A stretch of 18,427 nucleotides of DNA from an uncultured Parabacteroides sp. (GTDB taxonomy: Bacteria > Bacteroidota > Bacteroidia > Bacteroidales > Tannerellaceae): positions 1 to 18,427 of the forward strand of contig UQLN01000074.1 of the NCBI GenBank assembly GCA_900541965.1, in the 5' to 3' direction. This document shows positions 8,330 through 16,506 of this stretch, piece after piece; the stretch's first letter is position 1, and every line of letters begins with the position of its first letter. Position numbers and translations under genes: made by a program. Below the pieces are notes generated by a model. The model was not told the origin of the DNA. It did not search any database and saw only the letters and a program-made list of their open reading frames with translations.

Positions 8330-9301
8330 ATGAAATTTACAAAAAATAGTATAATCAGTTTTCTTGCAGGAAGTGTAATTTGCCTTACCGCCTGCCTGTC
8401 CATAGGTTCCACCGATTCAGAAAAAGTGAAAGAAGAGCGCCCGCTGGTGTCTGCGGTAACAATGTCGCCGGAAGTACCTGCGTCCGTTTCTTTTTGCGGG
8501 AAAGAATATGACCTGACACGTTATAATATGCATGAAGGTTTCGACCGTGAGCTGACAAGTTTTACTTACCAGCATTCTGTAACATTGTTGGTTCTGAAGC
8601 GTGCCAACCGTTATTTCCCTATCATAGAACCAATACTAAAAGCGAACGGTATCCCCGACGATTTTAAATATCTTGCCGTTATAGAAAGTTTCCTGGAACC
8701 GCGAACGGTTTCTCCTGCACGTGCTGTCGGAACCTGGCAATTTATGGAAGGAACTGCCAAGCAGTATGGGTTGACTATTACTGCTACGGTAGATGAGCGC
8801 CGGAATGTTGCCAAATCAACGGAAGCGGCATGTCGTTATCTGAAAGATGCCTATGCCAAATACGGCGATTGGGCCACAGTCGCTGCATCTTATAATGCCG
8901 GGATGAGACGTATTTCCACAGAGTTGGAAAAACAAGAGGCTGACAGTACGTTCGACTTATGGCTGGTAGAGGAAACTTCACGCTATGTATATCGTATCAT
9001 GGCAATGAAACAGGTGTTTGAAGCCCCTTATAAATATGGCTTTGTCCTTCGTCCGGATGACTTATACCGGCTGATAGAATGTGACGAAGTAAAAGTTTCT
9101 TCCGATATACCCGATCTTGCAATATTTGCCAAATCGAAAGGGATTACTTATGCCGACCTGAAACACTTCAATCCCTGGCTGATGGACCGGAAGCTCCAGA
9201 CATTAGGTAAAACATATACACTACTCATACCAAGGGAAAAAGAAATGTATTACAATAAGGCCAAGACCAAAGTACATAATCCGGCCTGGGTTGTAAAATA
9301 G
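8330..9301 (+). CDS. mltD: MltD-like membrane-bound lytic murein transglycosylase lipoprotein
   Basis: A 323-residue lipoprotein that should cleave the MurNAc-GlcNAc bond of peptidoglycan. The ATG at 8330 gives a lipoprotein signal ending in LTAC (lipidated C22); the frame stays open to an ATG at 8246, but that would bury the signal and cover the promoter. The SLT domain spans about residues 105-225. The catalytic glutamate is E119 in LAVIESFLEP, followed by SPARAVGTWQFMEGTAKQYG, VDERRN, STEAACRYLKD and the closing ASYNAGM, all typical of family 1D (MltD) enzymes. The C-terminal stretch (about 246-300, IFAKSKGITYADLKHFNPW to TYTLLIP) looks like one degenerate LysM; E. coli MltD has two. uvrA follows after 13 bases, so they are probably cotranscribed. 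Confidence 0.88.
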   Translation: MKFTKNSIISFLAGSVICLTACLSIGSTDSEKVKEERPLVSAVTMSPEVPASVSFCGKEYDLTRYNMHEGFDRELTSFTYQHSVTLLVLKRANRYFPIIEPILKANGIPDDFKYLAVIESFLEPRTVSPARAVGTWQFMEGTAKQYGLTITATVDERRNVAKSTEAACRYLKDAYAKYGDWATVAASYNAGMRRISTELEKQEADSTFDLWLVEETSRYVYRIMAMKQVFEAPYKYGFVLRPDDLYRLIECDEVKVSSDIPDLAIFAKSKGITYADLKHFNPWLMDRKLQTLGKTYTLLIPREKEMYYNKAKTKVHNPAWVVK

Positions 9302-9314
9302 TTGTTGAATTTAT

Positions 9315-12161
9315 ATGAAAATGAACGATAAGAATGCATTGGAAGGAGGGCGCATTTCCGTTTTAGGCGCCCGTGTCCATAATCTGAAAAATATAGATGT
9401 AGAAATACCCCGTAATAAACTCTCGGTGATTACCGGTATGAGCGGTAGCGGTAAATCGTCGTTGGCGTTCGATACTATTTTTGCGGAAGGCCAGCGGCGT
9501 TATGTGGAAACTTTCTCCGCCTATGCCCGGAATTTTCTCGGAAATATGGAACGGCCGGATGTAGATAAGATAACCGGATTGAGCCCGGTTATATCCATCG
9601 AACAAAAAACGACCAATAAGAATCCGCGTTCTACCGTGGGTACCACTACTGAGATATACGACTTTTTCCGTTTGCTTTATGCAAGGGCAGGGGAGGCCTA
9701 TTCCTATTTGAGCGGAGAGAAGATGGTAAAATATACCGAGGAACAGATTCTTCATTTGATTCTGGAGAAATACCGGGGAAAAAAGACTTACCTTTTAGCT
9801 CCACTGGTGCGGAACCGTAAAGGACATTATAAGGAACTGTTCGAACAAATCCGGAAGAAAGGATATATAAATGTACGTGTAGACGGCGAGATGAAGGAAA
9901 TATTCCATGGCATGAAACTCGACCGTTACAAGATGCACAGCATAGAAGTCGTAATCGACAAAATGATTGTATCCGAAAGCGATGAACGCCGCCTCAAGGA
10001 AAGCCTGCGGGTCGCTATGAAGCAGGGGGACGGGCTTCTCCTTGTGTTGGATGCCGAAACGAACGAGGTGCGTCATTACAGCCGTCGCCTGATGGACCCG
10101 GCTACCGGGCTGTCTTATAGTGAGCCGGCTCCTCATAACTTCTCCTTTAACTCTCCTCAGGGCGCTTGCCCGAAATGCAAAGGGTTAGGACAGGTAAACC
10201 TGCTGGATATGGAGAAAATTGTACCCGATCCGTCACTCAGTATCTACAGTGGAGGAATTGTAGCTCTCGGTAAATATAAAAACTCCCTTATTTTCTGGCA
10301 GATTGATGCGATATGTCAGAAGTATGGCGTAACGGTCAAGACTCCAATCAAAGACATCCCGGAAGAGGCGATGGATGAGATTATGAACGGAACGGACGAA
10401 CGGCTGCAGGTTAAAAATGAAATGCTGGGTTCTTCCAACTATTTTATGACCTATGAAGGGGTTGCCAAATATATCCTGATGCAACAGGATGGCGAAGCTT
10501 CTGCTTCTGCGCAAAAATGGGCGGGGCAATTCATAAAAATGGCAACTTGTCCCGAATGTAACGGGCGTCGTCTGAATAAGGAAGCCTTGCATTATCTGAT
10601 TGCCGGAAAGAATATTGCAGAACTGGCGGAGATGGACATTTCCGAACTTTACGAATACTTGGACGGCATTGAAGAAAAACTGGATAAAAAGCAGTTGCAG
10701 ATAGCCGTCGAGATTTTGAAAGAAATACGTTCCCGCCTTAAATTCCTGTTGGACGTAGGCTTGGATTATCTGGCGATGAACCGTGCTTCCGCTACTTTAT
10801 CCGGAGGAGAAAGCCAACGTATCCGTCTGGCTACCCAGATTGGCAGCCAGTTGGTAAATGTTCTTTACATATTGGATGAGCCGAGTATCGGTCTGCACCA
10901 ACGTGACAATGTCCGCCTGATAAACTCTTTGAAAGAGTTGCGGGATACCGGAAACTCGGTAGTCGTTGTGGAACATGATAAGGATATGATGCTTAATGCC
11001 GATTATGTGGTGGACATGGGACCTAAAGCCGGACGTCTTGGTGGAGAGGTGGTCTATGCCGGAACTCCGGAAGATATGTTAAAAGCAGATACACTGACAT
11101 CAGCTTACCTGAACGGGAAAGAAGAAATTGCCGTCCCGAAGAAACGCAGGGAAGGTAATGGACAGTTCCTGACGATAAAAGGAGCCAGTGGTAATAACTT
11201 GAAGAACGTGGATGTTACATTCCCGCTCGGTACATTGATTTGTGTGACCGGTGTATCCGGTAGTGGTAAATCGACGCTGATAAACCAGACACTTCAACCT
11301 ATTTTGAGCCAGCATTTTTACCGCTCATTGGAAGACCCGTTGCCCTATAAATCAATCGAGGGCATAGATAATGTAGACAAGATTGTAAACGTGGACCAGT
11401 CGCCTATCGGTCGTTCTCCCCGAAGCAATCCTGCCACATATACCGGCGTGTTCTCTGATATCCGTAATTTGTTTGTGGAGTTGCCGGAATCCAAGGTCCG
11501 CGGGTATAAACCCGGACGTTTTTCGTTTAACGTAGCCGGAGGGCGTTGTGAAACCTGTAAGGGAAACGGTTATAAGACCATCGAGATGAATTTCCTGCCT
11601 GATGTCCTTGTGCCTTGTGAGGAATGCCATGGCAAACGTTATAACCGTGAAACGTTGGAAGTCCGTTTTCGTGGCAAATCTATTGCAGATGTGTTGAATA
11701 TGACAATCAACATGGCGGTAGAGTTTTTCGAGAATATTCCTTCTATCTTAAATAAGGTGAAAGTCTTGCAGGATGTAGGTTTAGGATATATAAAACTGGG
11801 ACAGCCTTCCACCACCTTGTCCGGAGGAGAAAGCCAGCGTGTCAAACTGGCTACCGAACTGGCAAAGCGTGATACGGGGAAAACGTTATATGTATTGGAC
11901 GAACCGACAACCGGTCTTCATTTTGAAGATATCCGTGTATTGCTGGGGGTCCTGAACAAATTAGTGGAGAAAGGTAACACGATTATCGTTATTGAACACA
12001 ATCTCGATGTGATTAAATGTGCCGATTATATTATCGACATGGGGCCGGAAGGTGGCCGTGGCGGCGGACAAGTACTTTTTACCGGTACCCCGGAACAAAT
12101 GATAAAAGCAAAAACAAAAAGTTATACGGCTCCGTTTTTAAAAGATGAACTAAAGAAATAA
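9315..12161 (+). CDS. uvrA: UvrA, excinuclease ABC subunit A
   Basis: The damage-recognition ATPase of nucleotide excision repair, a cytoplasmic dimer that loads UvrB. At 948 residues it is full length for the family. It has two ABC modules: Walker A motifs GMSGSGKS (residues 41-48) and GVSGSGKS (near 645), two LSGGESQR signatures (near 495 and 835), and Walker B regions LYILDEPSIGLHQRD and LYVLDEPTTGLHFED. Zinc-binding pairs are visible as CPKCKGLG, CPECNGRR, CETCKGNG and CEECHGKR. The start is the ATG at 9315; an ATG two codons later is equally possible, as no ribosome-binding site distinguishes them. The next gene begins 4 bases after its stop. Confidence 0.98.
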   Translation: MKMNDKNALEGGRISVLGARVHNLKNIDVEIPRNKLSVITGMSGSGKSSLAFDTIFAEGQRRYVETFSAYARNFLGNMERPDVDKITGLSPVISIEQKTTNKNPRSTVGTTTEIYDFFRLLYARAGEAYSYLSGEKMVKYTEEQILHLILEKYRGKKTYLLAPLVRNRKGHYKELFEQIRKKGYINVRVDGEMKEIFHGMKLDRYKMHSIEVVIDKMIVSESDERRLKESLRVAMKQGDGLLLVLDAETNEVRHYSRRLMDPATGLSYSEPAPHNFSFNSPQGACPKCKGLGQVNLLDMEKIVPDPSLSIYSGGIVALGKYKNSLIFWQIDAICQKYGVTVKTPIKDIPEEAMDEIMNGTDERLQVKNEMLGSSNYFMTYEGVAKYILMQQDGEASASAQKWAGQFIKMATCPECNGRRLNKEALHYLIAGKNIAELAEMDISELYEYLDGIEEKLDKKQLQIAVEILKEIRSRLKFLLDVGLDYLAMNRASATLSGGESQRIRLATQIGSQLVNVLYILDEPSIGLHQRDNVRLINSLKELRDTGNSVVVVEHDKDMMLNADYVVDMGPKAGRLGGEVVYAGTPEDMLKADTLTSAYLNGKEEIAVPKKRREGNGQFLTIKGASGNNLKNVDVTFPLGTLICVTGVSGSGKSTLINQTLQPILSQHFYRSLEDPLPYKSIEGIDNVDKIVNVDQSPIGRSPRSNPATYTGVFSDIRNLFVELPESKVRGYKPGRFSFNVAGGRCETCKGNGYKTIEMNFLPDVLVPCEECHGKRYNRETLEVRFRGKSIADVLNMTINMAVEFFENIPSILNKVKVLQDVGLGYIKLGQPSTTLSGGESQRVKLATELAKRDTGKTLYVLDEPTTGLHFEDIRVLLGVLNKLVEKGNTIIVIEHNLDVIKCADYIIDMGPEGGRGGGQVLFTGTPEQMIKAKTKSYTAPFLKDELKK

Positions 12162-12165
12162 AAAG

Positions 12166-12384
12166 ATGAAGAACCCGATTCAAATGATTAAGCAGTGTGT
12201 AGAAAAAGAGGAACCCTATTTTTTGTTACGGGGACAAGATATTTGTGCCCTGGCTGCGATTGAAACCTACTACGAGGAAGTAAAGAAGAACGTGAAAGAT
12301 CCTTATTTTATAGAGGAAATAGAGGAAATAATGAAAGATTTCCGGGCTTTCCGGGAAGAACAGGAAACCCATATTCCGGATTGA
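12166..12384 (+). CDS. Small conserved-looking protein of unknown function between uvrA and yigZ
   Basis: A 72-residue acidic soluble protein I do not recognise. It has no signal peptide or TM segment. The sequence is helical and charged, with IKQCVEKEEPYFLLRGQDI followed by a Glu/Lys-rich helix (YYEEVKKNVKDPYFIEEIEE). It is tightly placed: 4 bases after uvrA and 3 bases before the yigZ-like gene, all on one strand, so it is very likely a real translated gene in the operon. The LRGQDICALAAIETYYEE segment suggests a compact domain rather than random coding. No function is claimed; a link with DNA repair or translation is only suggested by its neighbours. Confidence 0.75.
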   Translation: MKNPIQMIKQCVEKEEPYFLLRGQDICALAAIETYYEEVKKNVKDPYFIEEIEEIMKDFRAFREEQETHIPD

Positions 12385-12387
12385 CGC

Positions 12388-12984
12388 ATGGCAGACGACA
12401 GTTACAGAACCATTAAACAGATAGCCGAAGGATATTATACGGAAAAGCGCAGCCGTTTTATTTCGTATGCTATCCCGGTGCGTACTGTGGAAGAAGCAAA
12501 AGAACAGGTAGAAAAATACCGTAAAGACTATTATGATGCCCGCCATGTCTGTTGGGCATATATGTTGGGAGCAGACCGGAAAACTTTTCGTGCCAACGAT
12601 GACGGGGAACCTTCCTCCACAGCCGGTAAACCGATTCTCGGACAGATTAATTCGAATGAACTTACTGACATTTTAATTGTTGTAATCAGGTACTTCGGTG
12701 GTATCGAGTTGGGTACCAGCGGGCTTATTGTTGCATATCGTACTGCTGCTGCCGAAGCAATTGCTGCTGCGGAAATAGAAGAACGTACTGTTGACGAAGA
12801 TATTACGGTTTTATTTGAGTATCCTTTTTTGAACAGTATTATGCGTATTGTGAAAGAAGATAAACCCACAGTCGTTTCCCAGCGCTTTGAAATGGATTGT
12901 GAAATGACTCTCCGTATCCGGCAGGGAGACGCAGCCCGGTTGAAGTCGCGTTTATTAAAAGTTGATACTGCCCGGTTGAAGTAA
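12388..12984 (+). CDS. yigZ: YigZ/IMPACT family protein
   Basis: A 198-residue cytoplasmic protein of the YigZ (UPF0029/IMPACT) family. The N-terminal IMPACT domain (about residues 15-125) shows EKRSRFISYAIPV, DARHVCWAYMLG, RANDDGEPSSTAGKPIL and VVIRYFGGIELGTSGLIVAY. The C-terminal DUF1949 region covers about 135-198. The length is normal for the bacterial family. Eukaryotic IMPACT proteins regulate the Gcn2 kinase; the bacterial function is not settled, with links to translation or RNA suggested. It starts 3 bases after the small 72-residue gene and ends the mltD-uvrA run. Confidence 0.92.
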   Translation: MADDSYRTIKQIAEGYYTEKRSRFISYAIPVRTVEEAKEQVEKYRKDYYDARHVCWAYMLGADRKTFRANDDGEPSSTAGKPILGQINSNELTDILIVVIRYFGGIELGTSGLIVAYRTAAAEAIAAAEIEERTVDEDITVLFEYPFLNSIMRIVKEDKPTVVSQRFEMDCEMTLRIRQGDAARLKSRLLKVDTARLK

Positions 12985-12996
12985 TTTATTAATAAT

Positions 12997-13024
12997 CTGA
13001 AAGATGGTATTGCGGCTCTTTCAG
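12997..13024 (+). terminator. Stem-loop after yigZ overlapping the next promoter
   Basis: CTGAAAGA (12997-13004) pairs perfectly with TCTTTCAG (13017-13024) around a 12-base loop, 13 bases after the yigZ stop. No U tract follows, so it is a weak terminator at best. Its right arm contains the TTTC -33 element of the antiporter promoter, so the inverted repeat could instead be an operator. Confidence 0.35.
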
Positions 13025-13049
13025 GTTTGACCGGATTGTTGTATTTTTG
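13019..13049 (+). promoter_or_regulatory. Promoter of the antiporter gene pair
   Basis: TATTTTTG (13042-13049) is a full match to TAnnTTTG. TTTC (13019-13022), one base from TTTG, lies 19 bases upstream. The antiporter ATG is 37 bases downstream. This is one of the best-formed promoters in the window. Confidence 0.55.
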
Positions 13050-13086
13050 TGTGCTGAAATCTAAATAAAAAACAGTTAGTAAAATA

Positions 13087-14295
13087 ATGAAGAAGATCCT
13101 TTTATTTTCTTTTTTCCTTGTGGTTGGTTTAGTGGTTTCTCAATTTCTTCCTACAATGGTAGGAGATAGTTATATGTCAGTCAAAACGATATCCAACACA
13201 CTTTTATATGTTTGTCTTGCTTTTATTATGATAAATGTAGGACGCGAGTTTGAAATGGATAAAACCCGCTGGAGATCCTATACCGAAGATTATTTTATCG
13301 CGATGGCTACCGCAGCTTTTCCTTGGATATTTGTTGCTTTATATTATATGTTCGTACTTCTTCCGGATATCTATTGGACAAGTGGAGATGCCTGGAAAGA
13401 AAATTTATTGTTGAGCCGTTTTGCCGCTCCGACTTCTGCCGGAATTTTGTTTACCATGCTTGCAGCCGCAGGGCTTAAGGCTTCGTGGGTATATAAGAAA
13501 GTACAGGTTTTAGCTATTTTCGACGACCTGGATACCATTTTGTTGATGATACCGCTGCAAATCATGATGGTCGGTCTGCGCTGGCAGTTAGGAGTGATCA
13601 TTCTGATCGTAATGGTACTGCTTATACTTGGCTGGAAGAAGATGGGGGCGTATGATATGCGTCAGGATTGGAAAGCAATATTGCTCTATGCTGTTGTAAC
13701 ATTCGGTATCACACAGGTTGTGTATCTGGTGTCCAAACATTTGTACGGTGAAGATGCAAGTATACATATAGAAGTTTTGTTGCCGGCTTTTGTCCTGGGC
13801 ATGATAATGAAGCATAAACATATCGATACAAAGGTTGAACATAATGTGGCTACGGCCATATCATTCCTTTTTATGTTTTTGGTCGGTGTCAGTATGCCGG
13901 TTTTCTTTGGTGTCGATTTCGGGGCTCAGTCTGCTGAGGCATCCACAATTACGGGTTCCCAGCCTATGATGTCGTGGCCGATGATAATAACACATGTCAT
14001 TATTGTTTCTTTCCTTTCCAATATAGGAAAACTTTTCCCGCTGTTTTTCTATCGCGAAAGACGCAAGCGTGAGCGTCTGGCTTTGTCAATCGGGATGTTT
14101 ACCCGTGGTGAGGTAGGAGCCGGGATTATTTTTATCGCTTTAGGATATAATTTAGGTGGACCGGCATTGATGATTTCCGTATTAACTATAGTGTTTAATC
14201 TAATTTTAACTGGTATATTTGTTGTCTGGGTAGAAAAGCTGACCCGCAGTGCATACGAACTGGAACAAGCTGAGATGCACAAGGTGCAATCATAA
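13087..14295 (+). CDS. Putative sodium/proton antiporter (CPA-type), first of a pair
   Basis: A 402-residue inner-membrane protein with about 10-12 hydrophobic helices throughout, starting at the N-terminus (MKKILLFSFFLVVGLVVSQFL). It resembles Bacteroidetes proteins annotated as sodium:proton antiporters of the cation:proton antiporter type: a glycine-rich helix LLYVCLAFIMINVGREFEM, then APTSAGILFTMLAAAGLK, an acidic AIFDDLDTILLMIP and a C-terminal TRGEVGAGIIFIALGY. The acidic pair in FDDLD and the E in RGEVGAG sit in hydrophobic segments and are plausible ion-binding residues. Substrate is inferred from family likeness and from the NhaA gene 60 bases downstream; K+ or another anionic or cationic solute cannot be excluded. 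Confidence 0.75.
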   Translation: MKKILLFSFFLVVGLVVSQFLPTMVGDSYMSVKTISNTLLYVCLAFIMINVGREFEMDKTRWRSYTEDYFIAMATAAFPWIFVALYYMFVLLPDIYWTSGDAWKENLLLSRFAAPTSAGILFTMLAAAGLKASWVYKKVQVLAIFDDLDTILLMIPLQIMMVGLRWQLGVIILIVMVLLILGWKKMGAYDMRQDWKAILLYAVVTFGITQVVYLVSKHLYGEDASIHIEVLLPAFVLGMIMKHKHIDTKVEHNVATAISFLFMFLVGVSMPVFFGVDFGAQSAEASTITGSQPMMSWPMIITHVIIVSFLSNIGKLFPLFFYRERRKRERLALSIGMFTRGEVGAGIIFIALGYNLGGPALMISVLTIVFNLILTGIFVVWVEKLTRSAYELEQAEMHKVQS

Positions 14296-14308
14296 GAAAA
14301 AAATCCTG

Positions 14309-14336
14309 GGGGAGATATTCAGCAAGTTATCTCCCC
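14309..14336 (+). terminator. Strong stem-loop between the two antiporter genes
   Basis: GGGGAGATA (14309-14317) pairs perfectly with TATCTCCCC (14328-14336) around a 10-base loop. It lies 14 bases after the first antiporter's stop and 19 bases before the nhaA ATG. No U tract follows (ATAACATA), so it may be a partial terminator, an mRNA stabiliser or a processing site that sets unequal expression of the two genes. Confidence 0.45.
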
Positions 14337-14355
14337 ATAACATATTTGATACTGT

Positions 14356-15708
14356 ATGGAGAATACCTTTAATGTTATCCTTAAACCGTTACGTCGTTTT
14401 GCCACACAGAAAACGAACGCCAGTCTTTTATTATTCATGGCGACCATCTTAGCCATGATTTTTGCCAATTCGCCATGGGCAGAATCCTACCATCATATCC
14501 TTGCCTATCCGATAGATTTTAAAATAGGAAATTTTGTTCCTTTTGAACATCATGGGGCTCCGATGTCGATGCTTGCTTTTGTGAATGATGCTTTGATGGC
14601 CATGTTCTTTTTTGTAATCGGCTTGGAAATTAAACAGGAAGTATTGATTGGAGAACTTAGTTCCGTACGGAAAGCGCTTCTGCCGATTATAGCAGCATGC
14701 GGAGGTATGGTCGTTCCGGTGTTGTTTTATTATCTGGTATGTAATTCCGCTCCGGAGGTAAGAGGTGTGGCAATCCCGATGGCTACTGACATTGCATTTG
14801 CACTTGCCGTACTGGGAATTTTAGGGAAGCGGGTTCCATTGAGCATGCGTATTTTCCTTACGGCTCTTGCTGTGGTGGACGATATAGGGGGCATTATTAT
14901 TATTGCATTGTTCTATAGTGGGCATATTTCAGTCCAGCCGTTACTTATTTCTTTGGCTCTGTTAGCTTTGCTTTACATCAGTGGAAAGATGAGGGTTAAC
15001 AGCAATATCTTTTATTATGTTGTCGGCTTTTTTGTCTGGATGCTCTTTTTGGAGTCCGGCATTCATCCTACCATCGCCGGGGTACTGGTGGCATTTACGG
15101 TTCCGGCACGTCCGGTTGTTAAACTGGATGATTTCACCTGCGACATGACCGGTTATCTGAATATGTTGGATTATACTGAGGTGCGCCATTCTAAAAAGGC
15201 GGAAGTGCTGACCTCTACACAGATACAAGTATTGAATAATATCCATTCTCTGGCAGATAAAACCATCAGTCCCTTGCAGAGTATTGCCGATAAATTGCAT
15301 CCGATGGTGAATTTCTTTATATTACCTCTTTTTGCTTTTGTAAATGCAGGGGTTACTTTCGGAGATATTCAGCCGGATTCACTGATGAAGGTTCCTTTGG
15401 CAGTATTTGCCGGATTGTTTGTAGGAAAATCATTGGGTATCTTTTCTTTTACTTACCTGTTTTCCCGTTTGGGACTTGCAACCATGCCCAAAGGGGTTAC
15501 AAAACGAAATCTTTTCGGAGTCTCCATGTTGGGCGGCATAGGTTTTACTGTCGCATTGTTTATTGCGAATCTTTCTTTTGCCGGAATGCCGGATATAGGA
15601 GCCGACTTGCTGAATCAAGCGAAGTTGGGAGTGTTTGCCGGTTCATTTATTTCCGGATTGTGCGGGTATCTTATTTTGAAATGTGTATTACCGAAAGAGG
15701 CACAATAG
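14356..15708 (+). CDS. nhaA: NhaA, Na+/H+ antiporter
   Basis: A 450-residue inner-membrane antiporter that exports Na+ (or Li+) in exchange for protons, for pH and sodium balance. The signature helices are all present: NDALMAMFFFVIGLEIKQE, PMATDIAFALAVLGILGKR and TALAVVDDIGGIIIIALFY. D145, D175 and D176 correspond to the ion-binding D133, D163 and D164 of E. coli NhaA. The C-terminal half contains FFILPLFAFVNAGV and MLGGIGFTVALFIANLSF. It is longer than E. coli NhaA (388) because of a polar loop at about residues 250-310, as in other Bacteroidetes NhaA proteins. It is 60 bases downstream of another antiporter gene with a stem-loop in the gap. No separate promoter is evident. Confidence 0.95.
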   Translation: MENTFNVILKPLRRFATQKTNASLLLFMATILAMIFANSPWAESYHHILAYPIDFKIGNFVPFEHHGAPMSMLAFVNDALMAMFFFVIGLEIKQEVLIGELSSVRKALLPIIAACGGMVVPVLFYYLVCNSAPEVRGVAIPMATDIAFALAVLGILGKRVPLSMRIFLTALAVVDDIGGIIIIALFYSGHISVQPLLISLALLALLYISGKMRVNSNIFYYVVGFFVWMLFLESGIHPTIAGVLVAFTVPARPVVKLDDFTCDMTGYLNMLDYTEVRHSKKAEVLTSTQIQVLNNIHSLADKTISPLQSIADKLHPMVNFFILPLFAFVNAGVTFGDIQPDSLMKVPLAVFAGLFVGKSLGIFSFTYLFSRLGLATMPKGVTKRNLFGVSMLGGIGFTVALFIANLSFAGMPDIGADLLNQAKLGVFAGSFISGLCGYLILKCVLPKEAQ

Positions 15709-15837
15709 GTATAATCTGTTTTTTTATGTATCTGTTTGAAGTTTGACAAGGGTAGTCCGGAAAGCTTTTGTACTATTTGTGTGTCATTTTTTAAACCAAC
15801 AAGATTCCTGTTTGTTACATTGTAAAAAATGACAATT

Positions 15838-16281
15838 ATGAAAAAGATTTTAGTATTATTTGTTGCATTACTTATAGGTAGTGGTGTAGCGTTTGCAGAT
15901 GACCGTCCTATTGCTTACGACAAGGTTCCTCAGAATGCCAGAACCTTCATTACAAAACATTTTGCTAAGGCAAAGGTTTTATCTTCTACGGTTGATCCTG
16001 AGTTTTTGGGTGGAACAGAATACACTGTGTATATTGACGGAGGAGTGAAGATTGAATTTAACAGTAAAGGTGTCTGGAAAGAAATCGAATCAGCTATGAC
16101 GGGAATACCGGCAGGTATAGCTCCTGCTAAGATAGAGAACTATATAAAAACAAACTATGCCGATTCTCATATGATTAAAATAAATCTTGACCGTACGGAT
16201 TATGAAGTGAAATTATCTAATGGTATGGAGTTGAAATTTAATCTCAATGGAGATTTTTTGATGATGGAAATGGATGATTAA
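15838..16281 (+). CDS. Secreted PepSY-like (DUF2874) periplasmic protein
   Basis: A 147-residue secreted protein when read from the ATG at 15838, which gives a textbook signal peptide (MKKILVLFVALLIGSGVAFA, cleavage before DDRPI). An ATG three codons earlier (15829) is less fitting. Two tandem beta-rich repeats follow: KVPQNARTFITKHFAKAKV with a TEYTVYIDGGVKIEFNSKG half, and PAKIENYIKTNYADSHMIK with a TDYEVKLSNGMELKFNLNG half. This is the PepSY-like/DUF2874 pattern common in Bacteroidetes, structurally related to BLIP-like inhibitors; the function of the family is not known. It stands alone, with 129 bp upstream and the recombinase region downstream. Confidence 0.85.
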   Translation: MKKILVLFVALLIGSGVAFADDRPIAYDKVPQNARTFITKHFAKAKVLSSTVDPEFLGGTEYTVYIDGGVKIEFNSKGVWKEIESAMTGIPAGIAPAKIENYIKTNYADSHMIKINLDRTDYEVKLSNGMELKFNLNGDFLMMEMDD

Positions 16282-16295
16282 AAGATTGCAAAGCC

Positions 16296-16322
16296 GAATC
16301 TTGAATGTTAAGCATAAGATTC
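16296..16322 (+). terminator. Weak stem-loop after the PepSY-like gene
   Basis: GAATCTT (16296-16302) pairs with AAGATTC (16316-16322) around a 13-base loop that has a further ATG/CAT pairing. It begins 15 bases after the stop codon. No U tract follows. Confidence 0.3.
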
Positions 16323-16358
16323 ATGCTATTTGCGTCAAGAAATAAGCTGAAAAGAGCA

Positions 16359-16384
16359 GCGCAGATTGTGATTACAGTCTGCGC
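16359..16384 (+). repeat. Alternative short stem competing with the long hairpin
   Basis: GCGCAGA (16359-16365) pairs with TCTGCGC (16378-16384) around a 12-base loop. The right arm shares its last six bases with the left arm of the long inverted repeat at 16379-16450, so the two structures are mutually exclusive. Confidence 0.55.
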
Positions 16385-16450
16385 AGTTCTTTTCCACTAC
16401 CCGGAACCTAATAGAAAAGATGTTCCGGGTAGTGGGAAAGAACTGCGCAG
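16379..16450. repeat. 29-bp near-perfect inverted repeat upstream of the recombinase
   Basis: Left arm 16379-16407 and right arm 16422-16450 are reverse complements with one mismatch, separated by 14 bases. The arms contain CTGCGCAGTTCTTT and CACTACCCGGAAC. RNA from either strand would form a very stable stem. It lies between the PepSY-like and recombinase genes. No U tract follows on either side, so a simple intrinsic terminator is not obvious; a factor-assisted terminator, a small dispersed repeat or an attenuator are possible. Confidence 0.8.
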
Positions 16451-16498
16451 GTAGATTTGGAAGGGTGGAAACGAACTGTTTCTTGCGCGGAGTTGTTG

Positions 16499-16506
16499 TA
16501 TTTTTA
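16499..16506 (+). promoter_or_regulatory. Candidate -7 box of the recombinase gene
   Basis: TATTTTTA matches TAnnTTTG except for the last base, 17 bases before the recombinase ATG. It lies inside an inverted repeat: GTTGTA (16495-16500) and TACAAC (16518-16523). No clear TTTG at 19-20 bases upstream. Confidence 0.38.

Noticed and set aside
15829..15837. Earlier ATG for the PepSY-like protein
   Set aside because: The start three codons later gives the standard MKK signal peptide; both are possible but the later one is the better fit.
15709..15837. Promoter-like TTTG and TACTATTTG motifs ahead of the PepSY-like gene
   Set aside because: The -7-like element has one extra base and the spacing to TTTG is about 25, so no promoter call is made for this 129-bp gap.
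16379..16450. The 29-bp inverted repeat as a second invertible segment or a CRISPR-like repeat
   Set aside because: The spacer is only 14 bases, too short to be usefully inverted; there is a single copy and no similarity to the 26-bp repeats.
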